DNA of 16,517 bases from Spirochaetia bacterium (GCA_025997655.1 BNUW01000046.1:1-16517), one strand, 5' to 3'. Counted from the stretch's first letter, positions 7,385-13,899 are shown. Translations and numbers: made by a program. Notes: generated from the sequence alone by a model not told the origin.

Positions 7385-7639
7385 TTATTGGGTATCGGTT
7401 TTATATTCCCGATCTTCCCTTCCATATCTTATTGCTTCAAGTATATCGGGCATTGATACATCGGCCTTTATACCTTTTATGTCTTCCAATGGAGATTTTC
7501 CTTGTTTTTTATTTTCGTTAATTGATAGCAATTTAAATCTACTACCATCTTTCCGGGTGATTATTACCTCTTCTTTTAATGCAGTATTTAATACTGTTGC
7601 AAAGTTTTGCCGTGCCTCAGAATAATTATATATCCTCAT
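7385..7639 (-). CDS. Phd/YefM-family antitoxin
   Basis: The 84-residue product opens MRIYNYSEARQNFATVLNTA, followed by EEVIITRKDGSRFKLLS, the N-terminal DNA-binding fold of Phd/YefM antitoxins. The C-terminal half (about 45-84) is charged and probably binds and covers the PIN toxin. It starts within the toxin gene (14-bp overlap) with a strong GGAGG ribosome binding site 5 nt before ATG, embedded in the toxin's last codons. The order is toxin first, antitoxin second, the reverse of most Phd/YefM and VapBC pairs. The strong site may let the antitoxin be made in excess from the shared message. Base composition is clearly more AT-rich than the flanking housekeeping genes, which suits horizontal arrival. 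Confidence 0.88.
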   Translation of the reverse strand: MRIYNYSEARQNFATVLNTALKEEVIITRKDGSRFKLLSINENKKQGKSPLEDIKGIKADVSMPDILEAIRYGREDREYKTDTQ

Positions 7640-8036
7640 TTTTTCCTCCGTTCAAAATAGTGATTTTCATATTTTGACCAACAGCGGCCATATGTGTATC
7701 AAATGTTATTAACGGTAATTTTAACCGATATGCCGTTTCTAAATAATATGCATCGTAGGCATAAATAGTATATTTACAGGAGATTTTTAATGCCTTCCCC
7801 ATATCAGGTTTCAAGGTCCTTATTGGGATTTTAGTAAAATCTTCATATGCTTTTAATACTTCTGTTTCATTTAACTTATGTCTTTTAAATAAACTTACCA
7901 GAGCATTTCCAATCTCAAATGAGATCATTTCCGGTGATAATAGGGTTGCTTCTTTGGTTAAATTAACAACAATATTCCGATTAGGTTCATTGAGAATGAT
8001 AGCCATTATTGCACTTGCGTCTAATAATACATCCAT
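7626..8036 (-). CDS. PIN-domain toxin (VapC-like ribonuclease)
   Basis: PIN toxins are Mg2+-dependent RNases that cut tRNA or rRNA when free of antitoxin. With the start chosen here (136 residues) the acidic site residues are D6 (VLLDASAI), E41 (SFEIGNAL), D95 (YAYDAYYLETA) and D113 (LITFDTH), all in the expected places, so it looks intact. An ATG at 8051 would add five residues (MYNVL), but it overlaps the -10 box of the promoter. ATG 8036 coincides with the predicted transcription start, so the message may be leaderless. The partner is a Phd/YefM protein rather than the usual VapB, a mixed pairing also known elsewhere. Confidence 0.88.
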   Translation of the reverse strand: MDVLLDASAIMAIILNEPNRNIVVNLTKEATLLSPEMISFEIGNALVSLFKRHKLNETEVLKAYEDFTKIPIRTLKPDMGKALKISCKYTIYAYDAYYLETAYRLKLPLITFDTHMAAVGQNMKITILNGGKNEDI

Positions 8037-8070
8037 AAGTACATTGTACATTATTATTTATGTTTGTCAA
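8034..8070 (-). promoter_or_regulatory. promoter and probable YefM-type operator of the toxin-antitoxin pair
   Basis: On the minus strand, a consensus -35 TTGACA (8065-8070), a 16-nt spacer and -10 TACAAT (8043-8048) place transcription start at about 8036. That is the A of the toxin ATG. The -10 box overlaps GTAC-ATT-GTAC (8039-8049), made of one perfect TGTACA (8045-8050) and one AGTACA (8038-8043). TGTACA is the core operator motif reported for YefM-YoeB, which fits autorepression by the antitoxin or the complex. The half sites here are 7 bp apart centre to centre. Confidence 0.65.
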
Positions 8071-8101
8071 GTCTTTTTTCTTAAAACTTTTATACCGTCC
8101 G

Positions 8102-8923
8102 TTACAAAACGAATTCCATCCGGTCATAGCCCGGTTCCATCACCGTATCCTCAAGGCCCCGCAGGTTCCGGAACCGCCGGCAAATAGCGGTGATTTCCCG
8201 GTGGGAATGACCGTGGCAGATGTGGGTAAGATACACATGGCGGGCACGAATATCCACCCCCGTACTCAGGGCTTGCTCAAAACTGAAGTGTGTTTCATGG
8301 GGCCTGACCCGCAGCCCCCCGACTATGAGGACCTCTGGTCCTTGAAATTCCGGCGGCCGGATCAGGTCCAGGGATGCCTGGGGGATAAAGCTGGTATCGG
8401 TGAGGTAGACCGCGAAAGGACCGCTGGCATTGGTTTTACTAATCTTCCAGCCAAGAATATCCAGCCTGCCGTGCTTAACCGGAATAGGGGTCAGGGTAAT
8501 GCCGCCGATTTGCACGGGGCGCCTTACCGGGTTTAGGTTGATCCGGGGTTTCCCGCCGCCCCGTTGGGTGTTTTGAAACGCATAGGAGAACCGTTCCTTC
8601 AGTTCCTTCAAGGTTTCTGCGTTTCCGTAAACCGGTATCTCCCGCTCATAGCTCAGGGACCGCACATCGTCCAGGCCGTGAACATGATCCGCGTGGGCAT
8701 GGGTTAGAAACACTGCGTCCAGGGACTTGAGCCCCACCCGCAATGCCTGAGTCCGGAAATCCGGCCCGGTATCAATCACCACCCGTTCCTCATCATCACC
8801 TTCAATATAAAGGGACGCCCGCATACGGTTGTCCTTGGGATCAAGGGATTTGCAGACCGGACATTCGCAGCCGATGACAGGGATTCCATGGGAGGTGCCG
8901 GACCCAAGAACGGTAAGCTTCAT
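8102..8923 (-). CDS. PhnP-like metallo-beta-lactamase-fold phosphodiesterase
   Basis: The 273-residue protein has the MBL metal motif THAHADHVHGLDD (about 94-106), with an earlier IDTGPDFR segment and later histidines. The N-terminal GCECPVC (C19, C21, C24) matches the CxCxxC structural zinc site of PhnP, whose fourth ligand is a late histidine; HICHGHSH near residue 240 could supply it. PhnP hydrolyses cyclic ribose phosphodiesters in phosphonate breakdown, but no phn genes are nearby. Other cyclic-phosphate or cyclic-nucleotide diesters are equally possible, so the substrate is unassigned. No signal peptide is present, so it should be cytoplasmic. It lies 49 bp downstream of the SRPBCC gene on the same strand, possibly as an operon. 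The ribosome binding site is weak. Confidence 0.85.
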   Translation of the reverse strand: MKLTVLGSGTSHGIPVIGCECPVCKSLDPKDNRMRASLYIEGDDEERVVIDTGPDFRTQALRVGLKSLDAVFLTHAHADHVHGLDDVRSLSYEREIPVYGNAETLKELKERFSYAFQNTQRGGGKPRINLNPVRRPVQIGGITLTPIPVKHGRLDILGWKISKTNASGPFAVYLTDTSFIPQASLDLIRPPEFQGPEVLIVGGLRVRPHETHFSFEQALSTGVDIRARHVYLTHICHGHSHREITAICRRFRNLRGLEDTVMEPGYDRMEFVL

Positions 8924-8972
8924 GGAATAAGTATGGCAAAAAACAGGGGAATTGCAAAGGGCGGGGCGGGAA

Positions 8973-9623
8973 CTAGTATTCCCCGGCGGTCTTTACAAAC
9001 TGGCTCATCAGGTCCTTACTCTCGCCGTTGATGAACAGGGACATGATGAACCGCTGAAGGGGATATTTACGGATCACCACACTGGAAGCATAATAACGGA
9101 CGTAGTATTGGTTTTCCCCGCCGCCTGACCGGGGAATCTTTTCCAAATACCACCGGCCATAGAACTCCTTTATCGCGCCGTCACCGGAAACAAGGCGGTA
9201 ATCAATGACAAATTCTTCGGGGGTATTGAGCAATTCGGTCACCACTACCCGGTAATTGGTGATAAAAGAAATACCCATAAGCTCCGCCCCCATGGTCATA
9301 TCGTTATAAACCTTACCATCTTCCCGGATCACCGCGATGTTCAGGTTCCTTTTGAACATCCGGGGGTAATTATCAAAATCCAGAATCGCTCTTTTCAGCT
9401 TATCCAGGGGAATATCCGTAGCGATGTGAATATCGGTATACGCTTCTATCCACCGGATCTTATCTTCCCCCCTTTCCTGGGACACCGCAGTTTTAACAAT
9501 ACCCGGCTTGTTGAATATTTTGTGTAAGACCTCCTGACTGGGCAATTCAATGGGATCTTGGGCGAATAAGCGGGGAAGGCAAAAAAGTAGTACTGGGAGT
9601 AAAAGAATATACCTGGAAAACAT
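8973..9623 (-). CDS. exported SRPBCC/START-fold protein of unknown function
   Basis: The ATG at 9623 gives 216 residues beginning with a clear signal peptide (MFSRYILLLPVLLFCLPRLFA, cut after Ala21). The open frame continues upstream to 9761, but that part crosses a hairpin and low-complexity repeats and would spoil the signal peptide. The mature part (IHIATDIPLDKLKRAILDFD, then NYPRMFKRN, then GISFITNYRVVV, with IKEFYGRWYLEKI later) has the helix-grip pattern of SRPBCC / START / polyketide-cyclase-like lipid-binding proteins. This is a fold-level match made by eye. A role in binding or moving a hydrophobic ligand in the periplasm is plausible but unproven. The leader contains a long stem-loop just before the start codon. 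Confidence 0.7.
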   Translation of the reverse strand: MFSRYILLLPVLLFCLPRLFAQDPIELPSQEVLHKIFNKPGIVKTAVSQERGEDKIRWIEAYTDIHIATDIPLDKLKRAILDFDNYPRMFKRNLNIAVIREDGKVYNDMTMGAELMGISFITNYRVVVTELLNTPEEFVIDYRLVSGDGAIKEFYGRWYLEKIPRSGGGENQYYVRYYASSVVIRKYPLQRFIMSLFINGESKDLMSQFVKTAGEY

Positions 9624-9629
9624 GAGCGA

Positions 9630-9701
9630 GGGGGTCCTGTCAGTAGAAAAAGACGGAACCTCCCCGGAGGGTCCCCTCCATCTTTTTCTACCGACACCCC
9701 C
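9630..9701. other. strong stem-loop in the leader of the SRPBCC gene
   Basis: Arms 9638-9657 and 9677-9696 pair over 20 positions with two differences that are A/G or C/T changes (G-U tolerant on one strand). The flanking G-run (9630-9634) and C-run (9697-9701) extend the stem past a 3-nt bulge. The loop holds CCTCC-CC-GGAGG, itself partly self-complementary. It ends 7 nt upstream of the ATG at 9623 on the minus strand, so in the mRNA it would sit over the ribosome binding region. It could be a translation-control hairpin or a small repeat insertion. Confidence 0.6.
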
Positions 9702-9717
9702 AATACTATTTATTGAG

Positions 9718-9788
9718 GCATATTCTTTTACTCCTGATCGCATAAATGGGTTGGAGAGCATATTCTTTTATACCTGATCGCATAAATG
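9718..9788. repeat. 31-bp direct repeat, two copies 40 bp apart
   Basis: Positions 9718-9748 and 9758-9788 each read GCATATTCTTTTA, two variable bases, CCTGATCGCATAAATG (CT in the first, TA in the second). The two differ only there. They lie upstream of the SRPBCC gene, where they could be paired binding sites for a regulator or leftovers of a slipped duplication. The following bases to 9845 contain GCGATATA/AATGGCG words that recur in the element to the right. Confidence 0.8.
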
Positions 9789-9845
9789 ATTTGAAGGGCT
9801 TTCGGCACGACAACATCTGTATGCGATATAGTAATGGCGCAGGGT

Positions 9846-10098
9846 CGAATGCATTTCCCCACTCAGTTCGGCGATATAATGGCGGTGCAGCGGGAAGGGA
9901 GGGGCGTGGCGGGCCGAATGCATTTGGACGTCTCTGCGTACGGAGACCTATTCTGGCCCCCTGGGGCCGGGCTCCGGGAGCAGGCTCCTCCAACAGCATG
10001 AGTGCCCGGCATGCCCCTCCCTTCCCGGCTTTGCCGACAAGGCTCCCCCAACAGCATGAGTGCCCGGCATGCCCCTCCCTTCCCGGCTTTACCGACAC
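9846..10098 (+). repeat. structured intergenic element, copy A
   Basis: From CGAATGCATTTCCCCACTCA (9846) to the CCGACAAGG near 10042, the sequence matches, in reverse complement and at roughly 90% by eye, the region 13681-13877. It contains two ATGCAT cores, a GGGAAGGGAGGGGC arm (9892-9905) with its inverted partner GCCCCTCCCTTCCC (10013-10026), and a GGCCCCCTGGGGCC dyad (9954-9967). Copy A is longer than copy B because its right end is a 58-bp tandem duplication. Open frames across it are low-complexity and differ between copies, so it is not taken as coding. It is best described as a dispersed, hairpin-rich repeat, possibly a non-autonomous mobile element. Confidence 0.8.
9983..10098 (+). 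repeat. 58-bp tandem duplication at the right end of copy A
   Basis: Units 9983-10040 and 10041-10098 both run from GGCTCC.CCAACAGCATGAG to CCCGGCTTT.CCGACA and differ at only three positions. The inverted copy at 13681-13877 has a single unit, so the duplication is specific to this site and probably recent. Confidence 0.85.
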
Positions 10099-10106
10099 AG
10101 CTTTAT

Positions 10107-10151
10107 CGATAAAAAAAGGCTGCCAAGGATTAATCCCCGGCAGCCTTATCG
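10107..10151. terminator. intrinsic terminator of the HigA/AT-hook gene
   Basis: AAGGCTGCC (10116-10124) pairs perfectly with GGCAGCCTT (10139-10147) around a 14-nt loop. On the minus strand the stem is followed by a run of seven Ts (complement of 10111-10117), giving a textbook Rho-independent terminator 19 bp past the stop codon. A T-run also follows on the plus strand (10152-10157), so it may work both ways. Confidence 0.88.
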
Positions 10152-10165
10152 TTTTTTGGTCCCTG

Positions 10166-10714
10166 TTAATTATCCGATGAGGGAGTCCATGAGGGGAACG
10201 AGGACGATTCCGGGGTCACGGCTGCCGGTTTAGGCGCAGTTTTTCTGGGCGCTCTTTTGACCGGAGCTTTTTTGGCGGCTGCTTTGGGGGCGGCCTTTTT
10301 TGCCGCAGCTTTTTTCGCCGGGGCTTTCTTGGCGGCGGGGGGCCTTCCTCTTCCCGCAGTTTTTTTGCCGGCGGCCTTTTTCGTGCCGGCTTTTTTAGCG
10401 GCAGGGGCTTTTTTAGCAGCCGGGACTTTTACCGCTTTGGAAATAGTCTTGAGGACGGCGGCGTTCGCCTTGTCCTTGGCTAATTCGCCCAGTTCGTAGG
10501 CGGTTTGCAGGCCAAGCCAGTATTCGGGGGTTTTCCCGAAATACTTGGAAAGACGCTGTGCGAAGGCGACGCTGATCCGCAGCTTGTCATTGATTAACAA
10601 ACGGGCGGCGGAAGGGCTGATCTTGATTCCTTCGGCTAATTGGGTGATAGAAAGATTGTACGCGACTGCCTGGGCTTTTACTGCGGCGCCAGGACTTAGA
10701 ACTGCTTTTGCCAT
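10166..10714 (-). CDS. orphan HigA-like HTH protein with AT-hook and histone-H1-like tail
   Basis: Residues 1-80 form an XRE/HigA-type helix-turn-helix: ITQLAEGIKISPSAARLLIN, KLRISVAFAQRLSKYFGKTP and EYWLGLQTAYEL, the last very typical of HigA antitoxins. Residues 95-165 are an Ala/Lys/Pro-rich tail with many KKA and AAKKA units, like histone H1 C-termini and bacterial AlgP/Hc1-type proteins. Inside it lies GRGRPP (121-126), an AT-hook core that binds the minor groove of AT-rich DNA. The last 15 residues are Ser/Thr/Pro-rich and acidic. No HigB toxin is adjacent, so it is probably not an antitoxin but a nucleoid-associated or DNA-bending regulator. It has a good ribosome binding site (AGGAGAG), its own promoter and a strong terminator, so it forms a single-gene unit. 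Confidence 0.82.
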   Translation of the reverse strand: MAKAVLSPGAAVKAQAVAYNLSITQLAEGIKISPSAARLLINDKLRISVAFAQRLSKYFGKTPEYWLGLQTAYELGELAKDKANAAVLKTISKAVKVPAAKKAPAAKKAGTKKAAGKKTAGRGRPPAAKKAPAKKAAAKKAAPKAAAKKAPVKRAPRKTAPKPAAVTPESSSFPSWTPSSDN

Positions 10715-10747
10715 TAGATACTCTCCTGTAAATTGGTTGATACTATA

Positions 10748-10776
10748 ACTATATCGGTAGAAATTTATTTCGTCAA
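10748..10776 (-). promoter_or_regulatory. sigma-70-like promoter of the HigA/AT-hook gene
   Basis: Minus-strand -35 TTGACG (10771-10776), a 17-nt spacer and -10 TATAGT (10748-10753) lie about 34 nt before the start codon. Transcription would begin near 10741, giving a leader of about 27 nt with the AGGAGAG site. Confidence 0.65.
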
Positions 10777-10800
10777 GTAAAAAGTATACGTATTTTTACT
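10776..10800. promoter_or_regulatory. AT-rich inverted repeat at the promoter's upstream edge
   Basis: AGTAAAAA and TTTTTACT are perfect 8-bp arms around GTATACGTA, which itself contains GTATAC and TACGTA. It abuts the -35 box of the HigA/AT-hook gene. An AT-hook protein could bind such a site, so autoregulation is possible. It might also serve as a weak transcript end for the LacI-family gene on the same strand. Confidence 0.4.
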
Positions 10801-10821
10801 TTCTCATAAAAAAATGCGGAA

Positions 10822-11799
10822 TTAGACAGTCTTCCTATCGGATACCGTTTTCCGCCAAATAACCGTGGCAGATATCCGCAGGGGTTCAAAATTGTTCTTT
10901 CCATTGATGTTTTCGATCAGTGAGCGGGCGGCAAGGTAACCCCGTTCGTAGTTGGGAACCGCCACGGTGGTGAGCCCCAGGGCTTCCGCCCGTTCGCCAT
11001 TGTCAAAACCCGTAACCGCCACATCCTCCGGTACCCGGCAGCCCCGTTCCATAAGGGCGCGGATGACCCCGATAGCCATATTATCGTTGGCGCACACCAA
11101 TACTTCCGGCGGCTTCCCCGCGAGGAGCAGGATAGTTACCGCCTGATACCCGCTTGCTTCCGAATAATCACCGGGAAAATAGGTATCCCGGCGAATGGGA
11201 ATACCGTGTTTGCTTAACACATCCGTATAAGCCTCGAACCGTTCCCGGGTATCATTGGTATATTCCGGGCCGCCGATAAAGGCGAAATCACGGTAGCCCC
11301 GCTGTAAGAGGCCCTCCAGTAATTCGGTCATGGCGGTATAATTGTTAATCACCAGGCTTTTTATAGGGGCTTCCGGCAAAATGCGATCCAGTAAAACAAA
11401 GGGATACCGTTTTTGGGCGGCATGACGGATAGTTTCGTTACCCATACGGTCGTCCAGGATGATGCAGCCGTCGGTAAGGCCGTTACGGATGTATTTTTCG
11501 CAGGATTTTGCGGTACACATCAGGAGATCATAGCCGTTATCGCCGGCATAATCGTTGATCCCCTCAATAAGCTTGAGGTAAAAACACCGGTCAAAATCAC
11601 TAAAGTCAAAAAGAATGGTCCGGTTCCGGCCTGAGCTAAGGTTCCTCGTTTCCGACCGGGGACGATAGTTCATCTCATCGCAGAGCTTTACTATCCGTAT
11701 CCGGACCGCCTCCCCCACATTCGGTTTGTTGTTCAGCGCATTAGAAACCGTGGAAACCGAAACACCCGCAGCCGCCGCTATATCCTTCATCCCAATCAT
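10822..11799 (-). CDS. LacI-family transcriptional regulator
   Basis: The 325-residue protein begins MIGMKDIAAAAGVSVSTVSN, then ALNNKPNVGEAVRIRI and MNYRPR, the standard LacI helix-turn-helix and hinge. A periplasmic-binding-protein-like ligand domain follows, with VCANDNMAIGVIRALMERG and VPEDVAVTGFDNG in the C-terminal half. Such proteins sense a sugar or related metabolite. No transporter or sugar operon adjoins it, so the ligand is unknown. The frame is open to 11904, but homology begins at the ATG at 11799. A dyad-like TAAAAC-G-GTTATA on the minus strand (complement of 11831-11843), 32 bp before the start, could be an autoregulatory operator. It is divergent from nadE. Confidence 0.92.
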   Translation of the reverse strand: MIGMKDIAAAAGVSVSTVSNALNNKPNVGEAVRIRIVKLCDEMNYRPRSETRNLSSGRNRTILFDFSDFDRCFYLKLIEGINDYAGDNGYDLLMCTAKSCEKYIRNGLTDGCIILDDRMGNETIRHAAQKRYPFVLLDRILPEAPIKSLVINNYTAMTELLEGLLQRGYRDFAFIGGPEYTNDTRERFEAYTDVLSKHGIPIRRDTYFPGDYSEASGYQAVTILLLAGKPPEVLVCANDNMAIGVIRALMERGCRVPEDVAVTGFDNGERAEALGLTTVAVPNYERGYLAARSLIENINGKNNFEPLRISATVIWRKTVSDRKTV

Positions 11800-11899
11800 A
11801 ATCCGCTCTTGTTGCCTAACCTTGATGATATATAACCGTTTTACTAATGTATAAAATACCCAATTATGCCCCGCCTTGTCTACGGCGCCCGCAAGACTC

Positions 11900-11928
11900 T
11901 TCACTCTTTTATCCGAAAGTGTTAAAAT
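11900..11928 (+). promoter_or_regulatory. possible nadE promoter giving a leaderless message
   Basis: A -35-like TTCACT (11900-11905, four of six consensus), a 17-nt spacer and -10 TAAAAT (11923-11928, five of six) put the predicted start at 11935, the A of the nadE ATG. The absence of a good Shine-Dalgarno before nadE agrees with this. The -35 box is weak. Confidence 0.4.
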
Positions 11929-11934
11929 TTCACC

Positions 11935-13680
11935 ATGCGTATTGCACTAGCCCAGATAAATTCCACCATCGGCGATTTTTTCGGGAACCGGGAAAAGATA
12001 CTGGCCTTTACCAAAAAAGCCCGGGACGAAGGCGCCGACATGGCGCTGTTTCCGGAATTGGCGGTCTGCGGATATCCCCCCATGGACTTGCTGGATCAGG
12101 ATAGTTTTGTGGAGATGAACATCCGCACCCTGCACATGCTCCAGCGGGAACTGCCGCAGGATATTGCGGTGGGCCTTGGTTTTGTAAACCGGAACCCCTA
12201 TGTTCGGGGCAAGTCCCTGGTGAACGAATACGGCGTTCTGCTGAACGGGAAGCTGGCCTTTGAACAGCTCAAGACCCTGCTCCCCACCTACGATGTGTTT
12301 GACGAAGCCCGGAACTTCGAGCCCTGCCGAACATGGTCCGCCTTTGAGTACAAGGGTGAACGCATCGGCTTTGCTATCTGCGAAGATGTGTGGCGGGAAA
12401 CCGACATCCCCGGCACCAGCTACATCCGCGACCCGGTGCGGGAACTCCTTGACCGGGGAATCAGCCTCCTCTGCGTCCCCTCCGCCTCCCCCTACGTGGC
12501 GGGTAAACTCAAGGTGCGCCGTGCCCTGGCGGAGCGCATCAGTATCCGCGGTAACATCCCCCTGGTCTACATCAACGCGGTGGGGGCCAACGATTCTATC
12601 CTTTTCGACGGCCGCTCCTTCGTGATAGCCCCCACAGTGGATGCGGCAAAATCCGCCTCGCCGAATAACTATCCTGTGCAGCTCGACGCAAAATCCTTCG
12701 CGGAAGACTTAGTAACCTGGGATTCTGCGGCTAAGACTGAATCCCCTCTCAACATTCCTGCTGCCGATAGTGATGATGACCCCTTCAAGGTTGGGCTGTC
12801 CCGCAGCGAACTGGATATGCTGGAAGAGGGCCTGGTGATGGGCATACGGGACTACATGGCAAAGTGCGGCTTTAAGCGGGCGCACCTGGGACTTTCCGGC
12901 GGCATTGATTCTGCGCTGGTGGCGTATCTGGGGGTCAAAGCCATAGGCCCGGAAAAGATCGTCTGCTTTAGTATGCCCTCCCGGTTTTCCTCCCAGGGCT
13001 CCAAGGACGACGCACAGGAACTGGCGGAAAACCTGGGCTGCCGTTACGAAGTTCTCCCGATAGAACCGGTGTTCACCAGTTTCCTTTCCACCCTGGAGGG
13101 GGTTTTTGAAAAACGCCCCTTCGACATTGCCGAAGAAAACCTCCAGGCCCGTATCCGCGGCTCCCTGCTCATGGCCTACTCCAATAAGTTTGACTCCATG
13201 CTCCTTACCACGGGAAATAAAAGCGAACTCGCCATGGGGTACTGCACCCTTTACGGCGACATGAACGGTGCATTAGGGGCCATCGGGGACCTGTTCAAGA
13301 CCGAAGTTTTTGCCCTCTGCAAACGCATCAACGAGCGGGCCATCGCAACGGGCGGCAAGGCGATCATCCCCGAGGCGATCATCACCAAGCCCCCCTCAGC
13401 GGAACTGCGGCCGGACCAGAAGGACCAGGACAGCCTGCCTCCCTACGAAGTGCTGGACGAGATCCTCAAACTCTACCTGTTCGGCAACCTCTCCAAGGAC
13501 GAAATCGTCAAGCGCGGCTGGGATGAAGAACTGGCGGGACGCATCATCCGTACCGTGGCCCGCTCGGAGTTCAAACGACGCCAGGCGCCGCCGGTACTAA
13601 AGGTAAGCCCCCGGGCTTTTGGGATGGGGCGGAGGATGCCGATTGCGCGGAGTGTGTACGAAATTGGAGAGCGTAATTAA
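11935..13680 (+). CDS. nadE: glutamine-dependent NAD+ synthetase
   Basis: Makes NAD+ from nicotinic acid adenine dinucleotide, ATP and glutamine, the last step of NAD synthesis, in the cytoplasm. The 581 residues hold an N-terminal nitrilase-like glutaminase domain with the catalytic triad E41 (LFPELAVCGYPP), K113 (QLKTLLPTYDVFDE) and C149 (GFAICEDVW). After a linker rich in Asp (about 265-285) comes the synthetase domain, with the ATP-pyrophosphatase loop LSGGIDSAL (320-328), LTTGNKSELAMGYCTLYGDM and the IGDLFKTEVF segment. Length is normal for the two-domain bacterial type. The gene is transcribed alone, away from the LacI gene, and ends exactly where repeat copy B begins. Confidence 0.97.
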   Translation: MRIALAQINSTIGDFFGNREKILAFTKKARDEGADMALFPELAVCGYPPMDLLDQDSFVEMNIRTLHMLQRELPQDIAVGLGFVNRNPYVRGKSLVNEYGVLLNGKLAFEQLKTLLPTYDVFDEARNFEPCRTWSAFEYKGERIGFAICEDVWRETDIPGTSYIRDPVRELLDRGISLLCVPSASPYVAGKLKVRRALAERISIRGNIPLVYINAVGANDSILFDGRSFVIAPTVDAAKSASPNNYPVQLDAKSFAEDLVTWDSAAKTESPLNIPAADSDDDPFKVGLSRSELDMLEEGLVMGIRDYMAKCGFKRAHLGLSGGIDSALVAYLGVKAIGPEKIVCFSMPSRFSSQGSKDDAQELAENLGCRYEVLPIEPVFTSFLSTLEGVFEKRPFDIAEENLQARIRGSLLMAYSNKFDSMLLTTGNKSELAMGYCTLYGDMNGALGAIGDLFKTEVFALCKRINERAIATGGKAIIPEAIITKPPSAELRPDQKDQDSLPPYEVLDEILKLYLFGNLSKDEIVKRGWDEELAGRIIRTVARSEFKRRQAPPVLKVSPRAFGMGRRMPIARSVYEIGERN

Positions 13681-13877
13681 CCTTGTTGGTAAAGCCGGGA
13701 AGGGAGGGGCATGCCGGGCGCTCATGCTGTTGGGGGAATCCACTCCGGGAGCCCGGCCCCAGGGGGCCCAAATAAGTCTCCCTACGCGGGGAAACCCAAA
13801 TGCATTCGGCCCACCACGCCCCTCCCTTCCCGCTGCGCCACCACTATATCGCCGAACTGAGTGGGGAAATGCATTCG
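13681..13877 (-). repeat. structured intergenic element, copy B (inverted relative to copy A)
   Basis: Starting on the base after the nadE stop, this is the reverse complement of 9846-10042 with roughly 20 differences by eye. It carries the GGGAAGGGAGGGGC arm (13697-13710), the AGGGGGCCC dyad, two ATGCATT cores and GTCTCCC...GGGAAAC (13776-13795), a hairpin that matches a differently sequenced hairpin in copy A. With only one of the 58-bp units it is the simpler form. It replaces any ordinary nadE terminator, so it may end transcription itself. Confidence 0.8.
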
Positions 13878-13899
13878 GTCCGGCATGTCTCTATCCGTC

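Noticed and set aside
8973..9761. Longer 262-residue version of the SRPBCC protein
   Set aside because: The added N-terminus is read through the leader hairpin and one direct-repeat copy and would bury the signal peptide.
9706..10180. Several open frames of 64-144 codons over the intergenic element
   Set aside because: Translations are low-complexity (Pro/Arg/Cys-rich), follow the DNA repeats and are not kept between copies A and B.
10166..10714. HigA antitoxin of a HigBA pair
   Set aside because: No small toxin gene lies on either side; the neighbours are a terminator with a repeat element and a LacI-family gene.
11800..11904. N-terminal extension of the LacI-family protein from ATG 11904
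   Set aside because: LacI homology begins within a few residues of ATG 11799, and the extension resembles no known domain.
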